Shown one piece after another: positions 42,140 through 50,198 of a stretch of DNA of 64,000 nucleotides. Location of the stretch: assembly GCA_009911065.1 (NCBI GenBank), contig QXWR01000012.1:1-64000 (forward strand), in the 5' to 3' direction. A program made the translations under genes and the position numbers. Position 1 is the first letter of the stretch, and each line of letters opens with the position of its first letter. The notes below the pieces were generated by a model that did no database searches, was not told where the DNA came from, and was given only the letters and a program-made list of their open reading frames with translations. The DNA comes from Clostridiaceae bacterium (GTDB lineage Bacteria; Bacillota; Clostridia; Lachnospirales; Lachnospiraceae).

Positions 42140-44281
42140 ATGAGAAAGTTAAACAGCCAGTTCATAACCACATTTGTATCAGAGGCAGGTTTGGATGGAC
42201 AAAACGGGACTTATTACGGTTTTGTGGAGATGGACCGGTACTATTGTATGGCAGTGGCAGAAGGCTATGACGGGGACGGCGGTTTTGAGAGCGCAAAGCT
42301 GGCAGTGGATGCAGCTATAGAGGCATTTGTGCAAAAACCCAGCATGAAGGCAGGACGGATTCGGGCCTGTTTGAAAAAAGCCCATAAATGTCTGAAGGAA
42401 CATAGTGTGAGAATCCGGCTGAAAGCAGGGATTTTGCTGCTGGTTTCCGATTATACCAGGTGTCGTTATGGTGTCTGCGGCAATGTGATGTTGTATGCAT
42501 TTCGGAACGCAGGCATATTTCATCAAAGCGCTACCCATACGGTTTATCAGGTCATGGCGGACAAGCAGCCTATATCCGGAGAGGGGATTGGTCCAAAGGA
42601 AGAAACCAGAAATCTGTATCATTATCTGGGAGGAAGCGGAGGCATTACGGTTTCAGGAAAAGTCCGGCTGCAGGATGGGGACATGGTTCTGGCCGTTACA
42701 GAAGGATTTTGGAACCGGGTGAATCGGGTGGAGATGCTGGATGCCTATGAGTCCATTCAGTCTGTGGAGGAATTTCTGGGAGATCTCCAGGAACTTTATT
42801 TAAGGGGAAGCACAGACGGCATTCCCTGTTGTTGTCTGGCTGCCGTAGAGATCAAAAAGGCATATAAGGAAAATACTGCATTAAAGAAAAAAATAGGAAT
42901 TTGGTGTCTTGTAATTTTGTTGATTCTTGCAATCGGCGGGATTATTCTCGCTCTTTTCATTCGAACTAAACGCCGCAAACAGAATGAGATACGCACTACA
43001 GTTGCTGTCTATGAGGATACTGGAGATCAGTATATGGCCAGTCTCAACAGTTTGCTGGCAAAGCAGGAATATGAAAAAGCAGCAGAGGAGAGCCGAAAAC
43101 TTGACAAAAATGAGGAGCGTCTTGACAACGAACGGCTGCTTTCCGAAAAGATTAACATTAGTGTTATGATTGACAATGCAGGCAAGTCTTATGAAGCCAA
43201 AAACTATACTCAGGCCAGGAATGAATATAAAAATGCCTTAGAACTGGCAGAAAAATATGAGGAGCTTGTTCCACTTGTCAATGCCATCGGCCAGAAGATG
43301 AAGCTGGCAGGCACAGGGATGGAGATTGACAATTATATGGAGAACGCGGCGTTAAAAGAGGCAGCAGGAGATTTGGAGACTGCTGGCATTTTGTACAAAC
43401 GGGCTGAGGCCATGCTTCGGATTGTAGATGACGCGGACCGTTTAAAAGAGGTGCAGCTGGCTCTTTTGCGGGTAAAAGACCAGGTGGATGAGGCAGCGAA
43501 GGAGGAGAGGGCCAAGGCCAGAGATGAGGTCATCATTGACGCAGATAAGACGGCAGCCCTCAACGCGGTTCTGGCGGGAGATTTTGAAACTGCTTTGGAG
43601 CAATATGCCAAAATAAGGGATTCCTATATTGCTATGGAGGACAATGAAAAGGCAGAAGAAACTACGCAAATTATATTGTCCCTTCAAAAGCAGGCCAGAG
43701 AGATTGAAGAACTGACTGCAGAGACTATAGATTCGGATAAAACCGCAGCGCTGGATGCTCTTGTGGCAGGAGATATGGAGACTGCTCTTATGCTGTATGA
43801 AAAGATGCTGGAGGCTTATGTGGATTTGGGAGATGAGGCAGGGGCCAATGAGACGAGAGCCATTATTGAATCTCTCCAAAAAAATGTAGACGGGTTGGGG
43901 GATACAAAGGAACCGGGCAAACCGGAAGAAACGAAAAAAGCGGAGAAACCAGAAGCGCCAAAAGAACCAGGTTCTAAGGAATCAGAGATGCCTAAGGAAG
44001 TGGAAGAGGACAAATCTGCCGTTGGTCCCGGAGTGTCAGAGGAAGCCATAGGTCCCGGAGCAAAGTCCCGCTGGACAGGGGTAGACGGGGTGGGACAGGC
44101 TTTGCTTGACCGGTGTTTAGAGGAAGCCTTACAGGCCACAGCCAGACAGGATTTTGAAGCAGCCATTAAAGCTTACCAGGAAATGGAGAGGATTTATCTT
44201 CAATATGGAGATTTTGAGACAGCCGTCAGGACAGACGTTATGATAGAGGGATTGGAAAGGCTTATGGAGGAATATCAATGA
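42140..44281 (+). CDS. PP2C-like / transmembrane / TPR-like protein
   Basis: 713 residues in three parts. Residues 1-245 have a PP2C-type outline (MAVAEGYDGDGGFESAKLAVDAAIEAF; YGVCGNVMLYAFRNAG; LQDGDMVLAVTEGFW) with incomplete metal ligands. One membrane helix is at about 255-277 (IGIWCLVILLILAIGGIILALFI). The remaining ~430 residues are helical repeats in TPR style (YEKAAEESRKL, YTQARNEYKNALELAEKYEELV, KTAALNAVLAGDFETALEQYAKI twice), with a Glu/Lys/Pro-rich linker before the last repeat. It could be the membrane anchor of the machine. It overlaps the next start (ATGA). Confidence 0.62.
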   Translation: MRKLNSQFITTFVSEAGLDGQNGTYYGFVEMDRYYCMAVAEGYDGDGGFESAKLAVDAAIEAFVQKPSMKAGRIRACLKKAHKCLKEHSVRIRLKAGILLLVSDYTRCRYGVCGNVMLYAFRNAGIFHQSATHTVYQVMADKQPISGEGIGPKEETRNLYHYLGGSGGITVSGKVRLQDGDMVLAVTEGFWNRVNRVEMLDAYESIQSVEEFLGDLQELYLRGSTDGIPCCCLAAVEIKKAYKENTALKKKIGIWCLVILLILAIGGIILALFIRTKRRKQNEIRTTVAVYEDTGDQYMASLNSLLAKQEYEKAAEESRKLDKNEERLDNERLLSEKINISVMIDNAGKSYEAKNYTQARNEYKNALELAEKYEELVPLVNAIGQKMKLAGTGMEIDNYMENAALKEAAGDLETAGILYKRAEAMLRIVDDADRLKEVQLALLRVKDQVDEAAKEERAKARDEVIIDADKTAALNAVLAGDFETALEQYAKIRDSYIAMEDNEKAEETTQIILSLQKQAREIEELTAETIDSDKTAALDALVAGDMETALMLYEKMLEAYVDLGDEAGANETRAIIESLQKNVDGLGDTKEPGKPEETKKAEKPEAPKEPGSKESEMPKEVEEDKSAVGPGVSEEAIGPGAKSRWTGVDGVGQALLDRCLEEALQATARQDFEAAIKAYQEMERIYLQYGDFETAVRTDVMIEGLERLMEEYQ

Positions 44282-45450
44282 ACGAAAGTTTTATCTATGA
44301 GCGGTTAAAAGCCCTCAGCGGCGGTTTGGAGCGTTCGGTGTACCGGGATATCAGCAAGGCGTTTGAAGAGGTGGTCCGGTATAATGAAAAAGCTTTGGAC
44401 GAGCTAAAACAGAGCCTTCATAAAGAACTTCGGGATGTATCGGAACGTTTCTATTTATATGGAGCTGTGGCAGCGGTTGGAGATGTTCCCATTGTGAATG
44501 ATTTTCTTTTTTCCATGGATGAGGAACCAGTAGAGGGGAGCATTGCCACCATTTTTTGCCAGTGTTCCAGAAGCGAGATGAAAGAGATCTTTGGAAGCAG
44601 TCAGGAGCTGATTGTGGAAACCGATGAGGGGGAGGTTCCCATCACTGCCCAAATCAGGCCGTGCAGCCGGTATCAAAAGAAGATTGACGAGCTGCAGAAT
44701 TTGTTTTATCAAAACGGCATTTATTGGAGAACCCCTTACCTGCCTTATGTGGACCGGTTTGGAGACGTTTTTTGCGAGAATTGGGATTTTAAAACAGCAA
44801 TCCGGTCGGTTCGCTTTCAGTCCGGGGATATTTTGGTGGGAACAGGCTTGACCCCTCTCTGGAATGTGGAGCCTGTAAGCCTCAAGTGTACCGTCTTTCC
44901 CATTCCAGCTATTGACGAGCGGAATTTCCGTCACACCCTCACACTGCCTTTTTGGGAGGATGGTTATGTGGTTCGCATGGACCAGGCGATCAAGAATGTA
45001 TTTATGAGCCAAGATGGGCTGGAGGTTGTAACAGAGGAGAAAGCACAGAGAATTTTTGATCTGTACCGGATTGCAGTTCACAGAGATATAAAGGTTCCTC
45101 ATTATCCCCTCACCACCAATTACCGGCGGATGCGTCACATTGACCGGCAGGCGGATAACGCTGTGTCCAGAATCCTGACCAGGGCGGAGATTGGGCGGAT
45201 TGTAACCAGCTATGAAGCAGCGGCGGGATTGGAACTTATGGAGATAGAGGAAGGCGGTCAGGGAAGAATCGGCGGTCTTTACAACCAATATCAGTTTGCG
45301 CCAAAGGGGCGGGAGCGACTTCTTTTGAAATTCTGTGCGAAGAAGGAACATTTTCTGACAGAGGATTTGGTGGCGTTTCTTGTGGAAGAAGTTCAAAGCT
45401 ATTATCCTCAGTTTCTCGTCACAGGGGAGCTTATCTTGGGGGAGGATTAA
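44278..45450 (+). CDS. Unrecognised injection-cluster protein (baseplate candidate)
   Basis: A 390-residue soluble protein I cannot assign. Residues 1-60 are helical (LKALSGGLERSVYRDISKAFEEVVRYNEKALDELKQSL). The rest is mixed alpha/beta, with YQKKIDELQNLFYQNGIYWRTPYLPYVDRF and WNVEPVSLKCTVFPIPAIDERNFRHTLTLPF. There is no signal peptide or membrane helix. Translationally coupled to the PP2C/TPR gene (ATGA) and followed by another unknown gene, so it belongs to the machine. By position it could fill a TssF/TssG- or gp6-like baseplate role; this is inference only. Confidence 0.4.
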   Translation: MNESFIYERLKALSGGLERSVYRDISKAFEEVVRYNEKALDELKQSLHKELRDVSERFYLYGAVAAVGDVPIVNDFLFSMDEEPVEGSIATIFCQCSRSEMKEIFGSSQELIVETDEGEVPITAQIRPCSRYQKKIDELQNLFYQNGIYWRTPYLPYVDRFGDVFCENWDFKTAIRSVRFQSGDILVGTGLTPLWNVEPVSLKCTVFPIPAIDERNFRHTLTLPFWEDGYVVRMDQAIKNVFMSQDGLEVVTEEKAQRIFDLYRIAVHRDIKVPHYPLTTNYRRMRHIDRQADNAVSRILTRAEIGRIVTSYEAAAGLELMEIEEGGQGRIGGLYNQYQFAPKGRERLLLKFCAKKEHFLTEDLVAFLVEEVQSYYPQFLVTGELILGED

Positions 45451-45495
45451 GGCATTGGAAATATAGGTCTTGGCTTATAGGAAAAGGAGGATGGC

Positions 45496-46170
45496 ATGAA
45501 ACGGCTATGGCAGGCCGCTTTGGAGGCCAGAGAAAACGGCATTCGGGAAAATGATCTGTTTTTTGACGTGGCAGATACCAGTTCTCCTTATGGGGAAGCT
45601 ACGGTGAAAAATGCGTACACGCCCTTTGGACCGAGGGAGGGCCAAATTGCCGTAAATCCCTATTACAGTTATGAGTCCATTTTTGACCATATAATCAGAC
45701 CTGGTAAAATTCCGGAATTGACCCAGTATTTATGTGATATGATTCTTCATCATCTGTGGAAGGTGGATGCCTTTTCCGGCATGGATTTGGAAGCGTTTTA
45801 TGTAAGATTTCTGGAGAAGGATATTTTGGAAGGCGCTTTTGGAGGAGAAATGTCTCTTTCTGATTTTACGGGTCAGGAAATCCGCCGGATTGCATATGTT
45901 TATCTGAGGCTTTGCAGAACAGGAGATTATGAACGCTGTTTTTGCGACCTTCTTTCCAGTCTGTATCCCAAATCCTGGATAAATGCAAGGGAGGATGGAA
46001 GCATTGTGCTTTTTTTAAATCGCAAATCCTCTCCTGTGGACGAGCGGAGGGTTTTGGCCATCCAGAACCTATTTTTGCAGGCAGGGAGAAAATGCCGGGT
46101 GTTTTGGGATATTCCTCCGGGAATTGTGGAATGTAAAGAAACCACCATTGGCAATTTCGTGTTGTTTTAA
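45496..46170 (+). CDS. Unrecognised injection-cluster protein (224 residues)
   Basis: No family recognised. 224 residues, soluble; begins KRLWQAALEARENGIRENDLFFDVADTSSPYGEA. Then a mixed region, YESIFDHIIRPGKIPELTQYLCDMILHHL, and an alpha/beta end (SWINAREDGSIVLFLNRKSSPVDERRVLAIQNLFLQAGRKCRVFWDIPPGIVECKE). AAAGGAGG lies 6 bases before the ATG. Placed between two other machine candidates and likely a structural or assembly factor. Confidence 0.4.
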   Translation: MKRLWQAALEARENGIRENDLFFDVADTSSPYGEATVKNAYTPFGPREGQIAVNPYYSYESIFDHIIRPGKIPELTQYLCDMILHHLWKVDAFSGMDLEAFYVRFLEKDILEGAFGGEMSLSDFTGQEIRRIAYVYLRLCRTGDYERCFCDLLSSLYPKSWINAREDGSIVLFLNRKSSPVDERRVLAIQNLFLQAGRKCRVFWDIPPGIVECKETTIGNFVLF

Positions 46171-46309
46171 GAGAGGGAATCATTTATGTGCGTTTGACAA
46201 AAAACGTCTCACAAAATCAGACACACTCTAAGAAAGTTTTACTAAAGTTCTATAAAAAGCGAATCAGAGATTCCGGACAGGGATTACGGAAAAAGGAGGA
46301 ATCAGAGGC

Positions 46310-48769
46310 GTGTCATACAGGTACAGGCTGTTTAAGAATGGCAGAGAAAATAGCGTCCGCCGTTATACATTGGATGAGCTGAAAGATATGGGAACCTTTA
46401 TGCTTCGCGATATCTGCGTCCGTGAGAAGATCATGACAAGATCCGCGGGGATTGACCCAAAGCGGCTGGACCGGGAGGCGCTGATTGAACTGCTGTTTCG
46501 TTACCGGGGCAGGGAGAAGGAGACGCTGGCGGACGGATTTTGGGAGGAATCGGTTGGGATTGTGAAGAATTTGTCGGCCATGGCGGTTATGGCTGCAGAA
46601 AAGCTGGAAATGCCAAGTAAGATCGAGATAAAAAAAGATATTCCTTTGTTGGAAGCAGAAGATGTTCGGATTCGGCATGGATTTTCCGGAAAATATTTTG
46701 TGGGCGCGATTTTCGACGGGGCAGGAGAGGTTTTGGCAGTATTTGAAGTCCAGGGAATGCGCATGACCCTGTCACCCAAGCGTATGGCTGGTTCTCTGAC
46801 GGTGGGAGTTTATCAGGACTTGAAGGTTTTGCTGTTTGACGGGCCGTCCAGTCTCAAAGTTCTGCAGGCATACAACAGCCAGAAGTGTAGTATGGACGGG
46901 GTTCGAAACGTGATTGGGTCCATGGCCAGACTTCCGGTTCTTTCTATTGTGGAGGTCAGGGAGTCACAAGATCCTTTGGTGATTGATTTTGGCGCAGGAT
47001 ATACTGCCGCAGCATCTGGGACGCTTACAAATAAGGGGGAGGAAATCCTGGAGGTTCGGTTTCAGGGAGGAAGCCGTTTGTGTCCCAGCGCTGCTGCAGT
47101 GAAATATTGCGGGGACGGGAAGGCAGAATTTTCCTTTGGGTATGAGGCGCTTGGTTTGATTCGGCGCAGCGGCTATGGAGAGGGAATGTCTTTTTTTCAT
47201 AATCTGAAGCTGTTTTTGTACGAGGAACAGATGTTAGATGTGTGGGATTTAGATGGAAATGCTGCTTTGATTTCCTCGGATACGCTTTTAAGGCAATTTT
47301 TCCAGTACATCATCCATGTGGCCAAAGGGGAGCATGGGAGAAATTACACAAAGTTGTGTTTCTTGATGCCGGAGAAGCGTGGAGGTCTGGCGGTGAAGCG
47401 GCTGCAGGCCCTATTGCCGGAATATCAGGTGGAAGGGAGTTTTTCAGAATCGGTGAATTGCGTCTATGGGGAAATTATCCGGCGCGGGGATTTTCAGGGG
47501 GAAGAGCCTGTGGCGGAACTGGCATTTCACTGTGGCGCTGGTTCGTCTTCTTTGATATTGTGCGACCATGAAGCCGAGAATACCAGAGTGGCCTACAAGG
47601 TGGGGATGAAGACCCGCTATCTGAACGGAGACAGTGGGTTTGGTGGAAACCGACTGACTTGCCTGATTTTTATGTATCTGAAAATTCGGGTGATGTTGGC
47701 GGTAACAAAATCAGAGGCAGCTGTTTTTGATGAAAAGCTGCTGAATGCCTATTCTTATGTGGACCAGTACAAGGGTGCAAAAGAAGTCTATGAAGGATTT
47801 TATGGCCTGTATGAGCAGGCAGAGCAGGTGGTTCCGACCCGGTTTGGAAATCATGAGTCCATGGAATCCTGGAGACGTCAGAATTTTTACAGGCTTTGGT
47901 TTTTGGCGGAAGGTTTGAAAACTGCTTTTTTCTCCGGAGAACCCATGAACCGGATTCATTTGCCGGACCAGTTTGAGGAGTTTTGTGTGGTTCATGTGGT
48001 GACGCCAAGTGAGATTTTAGAATACCGGATTGATTTTTATGTAGATAAGGAAGCCCTAGAGCTTGTGATGGCTCCGGAAATCTATGGGATTGTGAAACGC
48101 TTTATTGAGCCGCTGTGTAATGAGTACGGCATATTAATGGGATACCGGATTAAATTCACTGGCATGAGCTGTCAGATACCTGTATTTCGCGATGCTTTGC
48201 GGGAGTTTACCGTGGGGCGCAGGGCCAGAGTAAAACGGGGAGGGGACGAGGGGCTTAAACTTCGGGCGCTGGAAGGGGTGATTGTGAGGGGACAGATGGA
48301 GAAAAGTGGCCGAATCATTCCGGAAATCACAGAGGAAGAAGGAGAGATCCCTTTTGCTGTCACAGTAAAATCCCATGATGGCTCTGTGATACAAATTGTA
48401 TCAGGGCAGCCGCCAGAGGGGGACGTTTTTGGCTATGTAAAGCGTCACGCGGCCACCAGCCAGGTGGAATTTACCATATTTGACACACTAAGGCATGAGG
48501 TTGGCAGAAGGATGGTTGATTTGAATCTGGATTCTTTTGAACCTACTGCCTATGATGAGCTGTTTGACTGCTATCCTATGTTTCAGGCGTTTCAGGGAGA
48601 TTTTGATTCCATTGGGGAGGAGGAGATTCGTCTGTTTGTGTACCGGGAGGAGAATTGGGATTTCTGTGTGCTTCCGGCAGCCAGAAGACAGGGGATTTTA
48701 AGTACAGGCAAGGTCAGCCGTTTCCTGTTTGACGATAACCATGTGGATTATTTTTGCGGGCTGTTTTAA
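46310..48769 (+). CDS. Hsp70/actin-fold ATPase-like protein in the injection cluster (SrfB-like)
   Basis: 819 residues. An N-terminal ~215-residue domain (RYRLFKNGRENSVRRYTLDELKDMGTFMLRDICV...) precedes a two-lobed Hsp70/actin-type nucleotide-binding core. Phosphate-1 motif: VIDFGAGYTAAASGTL (about 224-239). FPSxx-like loop: GSRLCPSAAAVKY. Phosphate-2: LAFHCGAGSSSLIL (about 402-415). A GFGGNRLT turn near 445 resembles the LGGxxFD of Hsp70. The C-terminal ~300 residues are unassigned. The general architecture recalls virulence factor SrfB. GTG start 10 bases after GGAGG. In this cluster it might power assembly or recycling in place of ClpV, which is inference. Confidence 0.6.
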   Translation: MSYRYRLFKNGRENSVRRYTLDELKDMGTFMLRDICVREKIMTRSAGIDPKRLDREALIELLFRYRGREKETLADGFWEESVGIVKNLSAMAVMAAEKLEMPSKIEIKKDIPLLEAEDVRIRHGFSGKYFVGAIFDGAGEVLAVFEVQGMRMTLSPKRMAGSLTVGVYQDLKVLLFDGPSSLKVLQAYNSQKCSMDGVRNVIGSMARLPVLSIVEVRESQDPLVIDFGAGYTAAASGTLTNKGEEILEVRFQGGSRLCPSAAAVKYCGDGKAEFSFGYEALGLIRRSGYGEGMSFFHNLKLFLYEEQMLDVWDLDGNAALISSDTLLRQFFQYIIHVAKGEHGRNYTKLCFLMPEKRGGLAVKRLQALLPEYQVEGSFSESVNCVYGEIIRRGDFQGEEPVAELAFHCGAGSSSLILCDHEAENTRVAYKVGMKTRYLNGDSGFGGNRLTCLIFMYLKIRVMLAVTKSEAAVFDEKLLNAYSYVDQYKGAKEVYEGFYGLYEQAEQVVPTRFGNHESMESWRRQNFYRLWFLAEGLKTAFFSGEPMNRIHLPDQFEEFCVVHVVTPSEILEYRIDFYVDKEALELVMAPEIYGIVKRFIEPLCNEYGILMGYRIKFTGMSCQIPVFRDALREFTVGRRARVKRGGDEGLKLRALEGVIVRGQMEKSGRIIPEITEEEGEIPFAVTVKSHDGSVIQIVSGQPPEGDVFGYVKRHAATSQVEFTIFDTLRHEVGRRMVDLNLDSFEPTAYDELFDCYPMFQAFQGDFDSIGEEEIRLFVYREENWDFCVLPAARRQGILSTGKVSRFLFDDNHVDYFCGLF

Positions 48770-48907
48770 TATTTCACTGGATCAGAAGTTTGTTTTCTGG
48801 CCGGATGGCGTACCAGAGGGTGTTTGCAGATTCATTCCGGATCGGTGTAGGTCATTGGCGGAAAATTTGGCCGGTGTTTGTGAAGTTTTGTATATTGGGA
48901 GGTTGCC

Positions 48908-49690
48908 ATGGAGGTAAAGCAGATTTTCCCTCTGTTTGAAGAAGGACGGATTCTCAAGCGGGATTCTCTGGATTTTATTCGGGATTATGCTCCGGATTTT
49001 TTTCGCCTTCTCTTTGGGGAGTACGGAAACGGAGTGATTGCCGGATTTCCGGTTCACGGGGATGGGAAAAATATTGTGGTCGGTCCGGGAATTTTAAAAC
49101 ACGAGGATTCTTTTTTCTGCATGAAGAAGGAGGCTTATCTGGAGTTTGCCTTGTATGGGGAGCAGGTGCAGGTGGTTCTAAAGAAGACGGATACCCATGC
49201 TTCCCCAGATTTTCAGACAGAATGCTATGAGTTGTCTTTGGAATCAGTCCGGATCTTGGAAGAGGGAGAGTATGAGCTGGGAAGGTTTCTTTTAGAACCG
49301 GGAGCCAGACTGAGAGCTTATGAGGAGCATAAGGATTTTAATGATCTGATTACAGGGTTTAATACCTTGAATCCGGTTTACATTCCTTTTGCCTGTGAGG
49401 GAGGAAGCACCCTTGTGCCTTTTATTCTTCGGTTATATGGAAAAGGGATTTTAAATTCGCCAAAGGCCGAGCCTCTGGATTTGTGTTTTGCTGTGTCCTG
49501 CTTAAACAGCCCTTGTGTGTCAGCCCAACTGATACAAAGCTATCTGTCCGCAAGAGAAGGAACAACCCAGACGGGACAGGACAACTGGTATTTGTACCAG
49601 GGGTTGAAACGACTTTATGTCCAATTGGTATCGGGAGGAGAAAAACGTCAAAAGCCCAAAGGAATGGGCGGTAAAACCATGATTGATTGA
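48908..49690 (+). CDS. Unrecognised injection-cluster protein, beta-rich (possible TssK-like baseplate adaptor)
   Basis: 260 residues. The N-terminal half IFPLFEEGRILKRDSLDFIRDYAPDFFRLLFGEYGNGVIAGFPVHGDGKNIVVGPGIL reads like the opening of TssK/phage baseplate adaptors (an L-F-x-x-G-x-x-L start, a helix, then GVIxG and V-x-x-G strands). This is only a pattern match. The second half is helical. It stands directly before the PAAR-like gene and after the ATPase. The 138-base gap before it shows no convincing gene; GGGAGG lies 5 bases before the ATG. Confidence 0.45.
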   Translation: MEVKQIFPLFEEGRILKRDSLDFIRDYAPDFFRLLFGEYGNGVIAGFPVHGDGKNIVVGPGILKHEDSFFCMKKEAYLEFALYGEQVQVVLKKTDTHASPDFQTECYELSLESVRILEEGEYELGRFLLEPGARLRAYEEHKDFNDLITGFNTLNPVYIPFACEGGSTLVPFILRLYGKGILNSPKAEPLDLCFAVSCLNSPCVSAQLIQSYLSAREGTTQTGQDNWYLYQGLKRLYVQLVSGGEKRQKPKGMGGKTMID

Positions 49691-49703
49691 GGAGGATTTG
49701 ATT

Positions 49704-50033
49704 ATGGGCAAAACATATGTTGTAAACGGAGCTACACTGAAATGTGTTTTGGGGGCAGCCCCTTCTACTTTAACGGTGCTGCCTGTGAACCGGGTGAAGA
49801 TTAACGGGAAGGCAAAGGCAAATATTATGGACTGTAAGCCCATGGTAAATATTAAGCCTTTTGGAACCTGTGCCAAAATGGCGCCCCCAGTTCCCTGTAC
49901 GCCAGTGATCGCTACCTGGCTCAAAGGAAAAACCAATGTGCTGGTAGGAGGAATGCCGGCTTTGATGAGTGATTCCATGGCAATCTGCGCCTGCGGCGGA
50001 GGAGTTATCAAAATTCAAAAGGACGGACAGTAG
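49704..50033 (+). CDS. PAAR-like tip protein (DUF4280)
   Basis: 109 residues, the DUF4280 version of the PAAR fold that sharpens the spike of contractile machines. YVVNGATLKCVLGAAPSTLTVLP at the start, NIMDCKPMVNIKPFGTC in the middle, and VLVGGMPALMSDSMAICACGGGVIKI at the end carry the conserved cysteines and the PAL-like PAL(M)SDS turn. ATG 49704 follows GGAGG by 8 bases. It is directly followed by a small gene and the VgrG-like spike, as expected for a tip/spike pair. Confidence 0.85.
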   Translation: MGKTYVVNGATLKCVLGAAPSTLTVLPVNRVKINGKAKANIMDCKPMVNIKPFGTCAKMAPPVPCTPVIATWLKGKTNVLVGGMPALMSDSMAICACGGGVIKIQKDGQ

Positions 50034-50087
50034 AAAAAGGGCCGAAGGATTTTTCGGTGAGGAAGAAAAAGCGGAGGCATAGCAGGC

Positions 50088-50198
50088 ATGGCATATGGAG
50101 ATGAGGAGTTTATTGCGTGGATGGCGGATTTGATTGAGCGCAAGGAAAATGAGGGCAAGGAGGAAAACGGGGTAAAGGAGGAGGAAGATGATAATTGA
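50088..50198 (+). CDS. Small acidic protein (36 residues) between PAAR-like and VgrG-like genes
   Basis: ATG 50088 to TGA 50196-50198, with GGAGG 10 bases upstream. It begins MAYGDEEFIAWMADLIERK and ends in a Glu/Asp/Lys-rich tail. It overlaps the spike gene start (ATG 50188) by 11 bases, which argues for a translated, coupled gene. The front half is an amphipathic helix. No family known to me; a chaperone or plug for tip or spike is possible. Confidence 0.55.
   Translation: MAYGDEEFIAWMADLIERKENEGKEENGVKEEEDDN

Noticed and set aside
46194-46199. TTGACA as an internal promoter before the ATPase gene
   Set aside because: No acceptable -10 element lies 16-18 bases downstream.
48805-48939. 44-codon open frame between the ATPase and the next gene
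   Set aside because: No ribosome site, overlaps the next start by 31 bases and has no protein-like pattern that I recognise.
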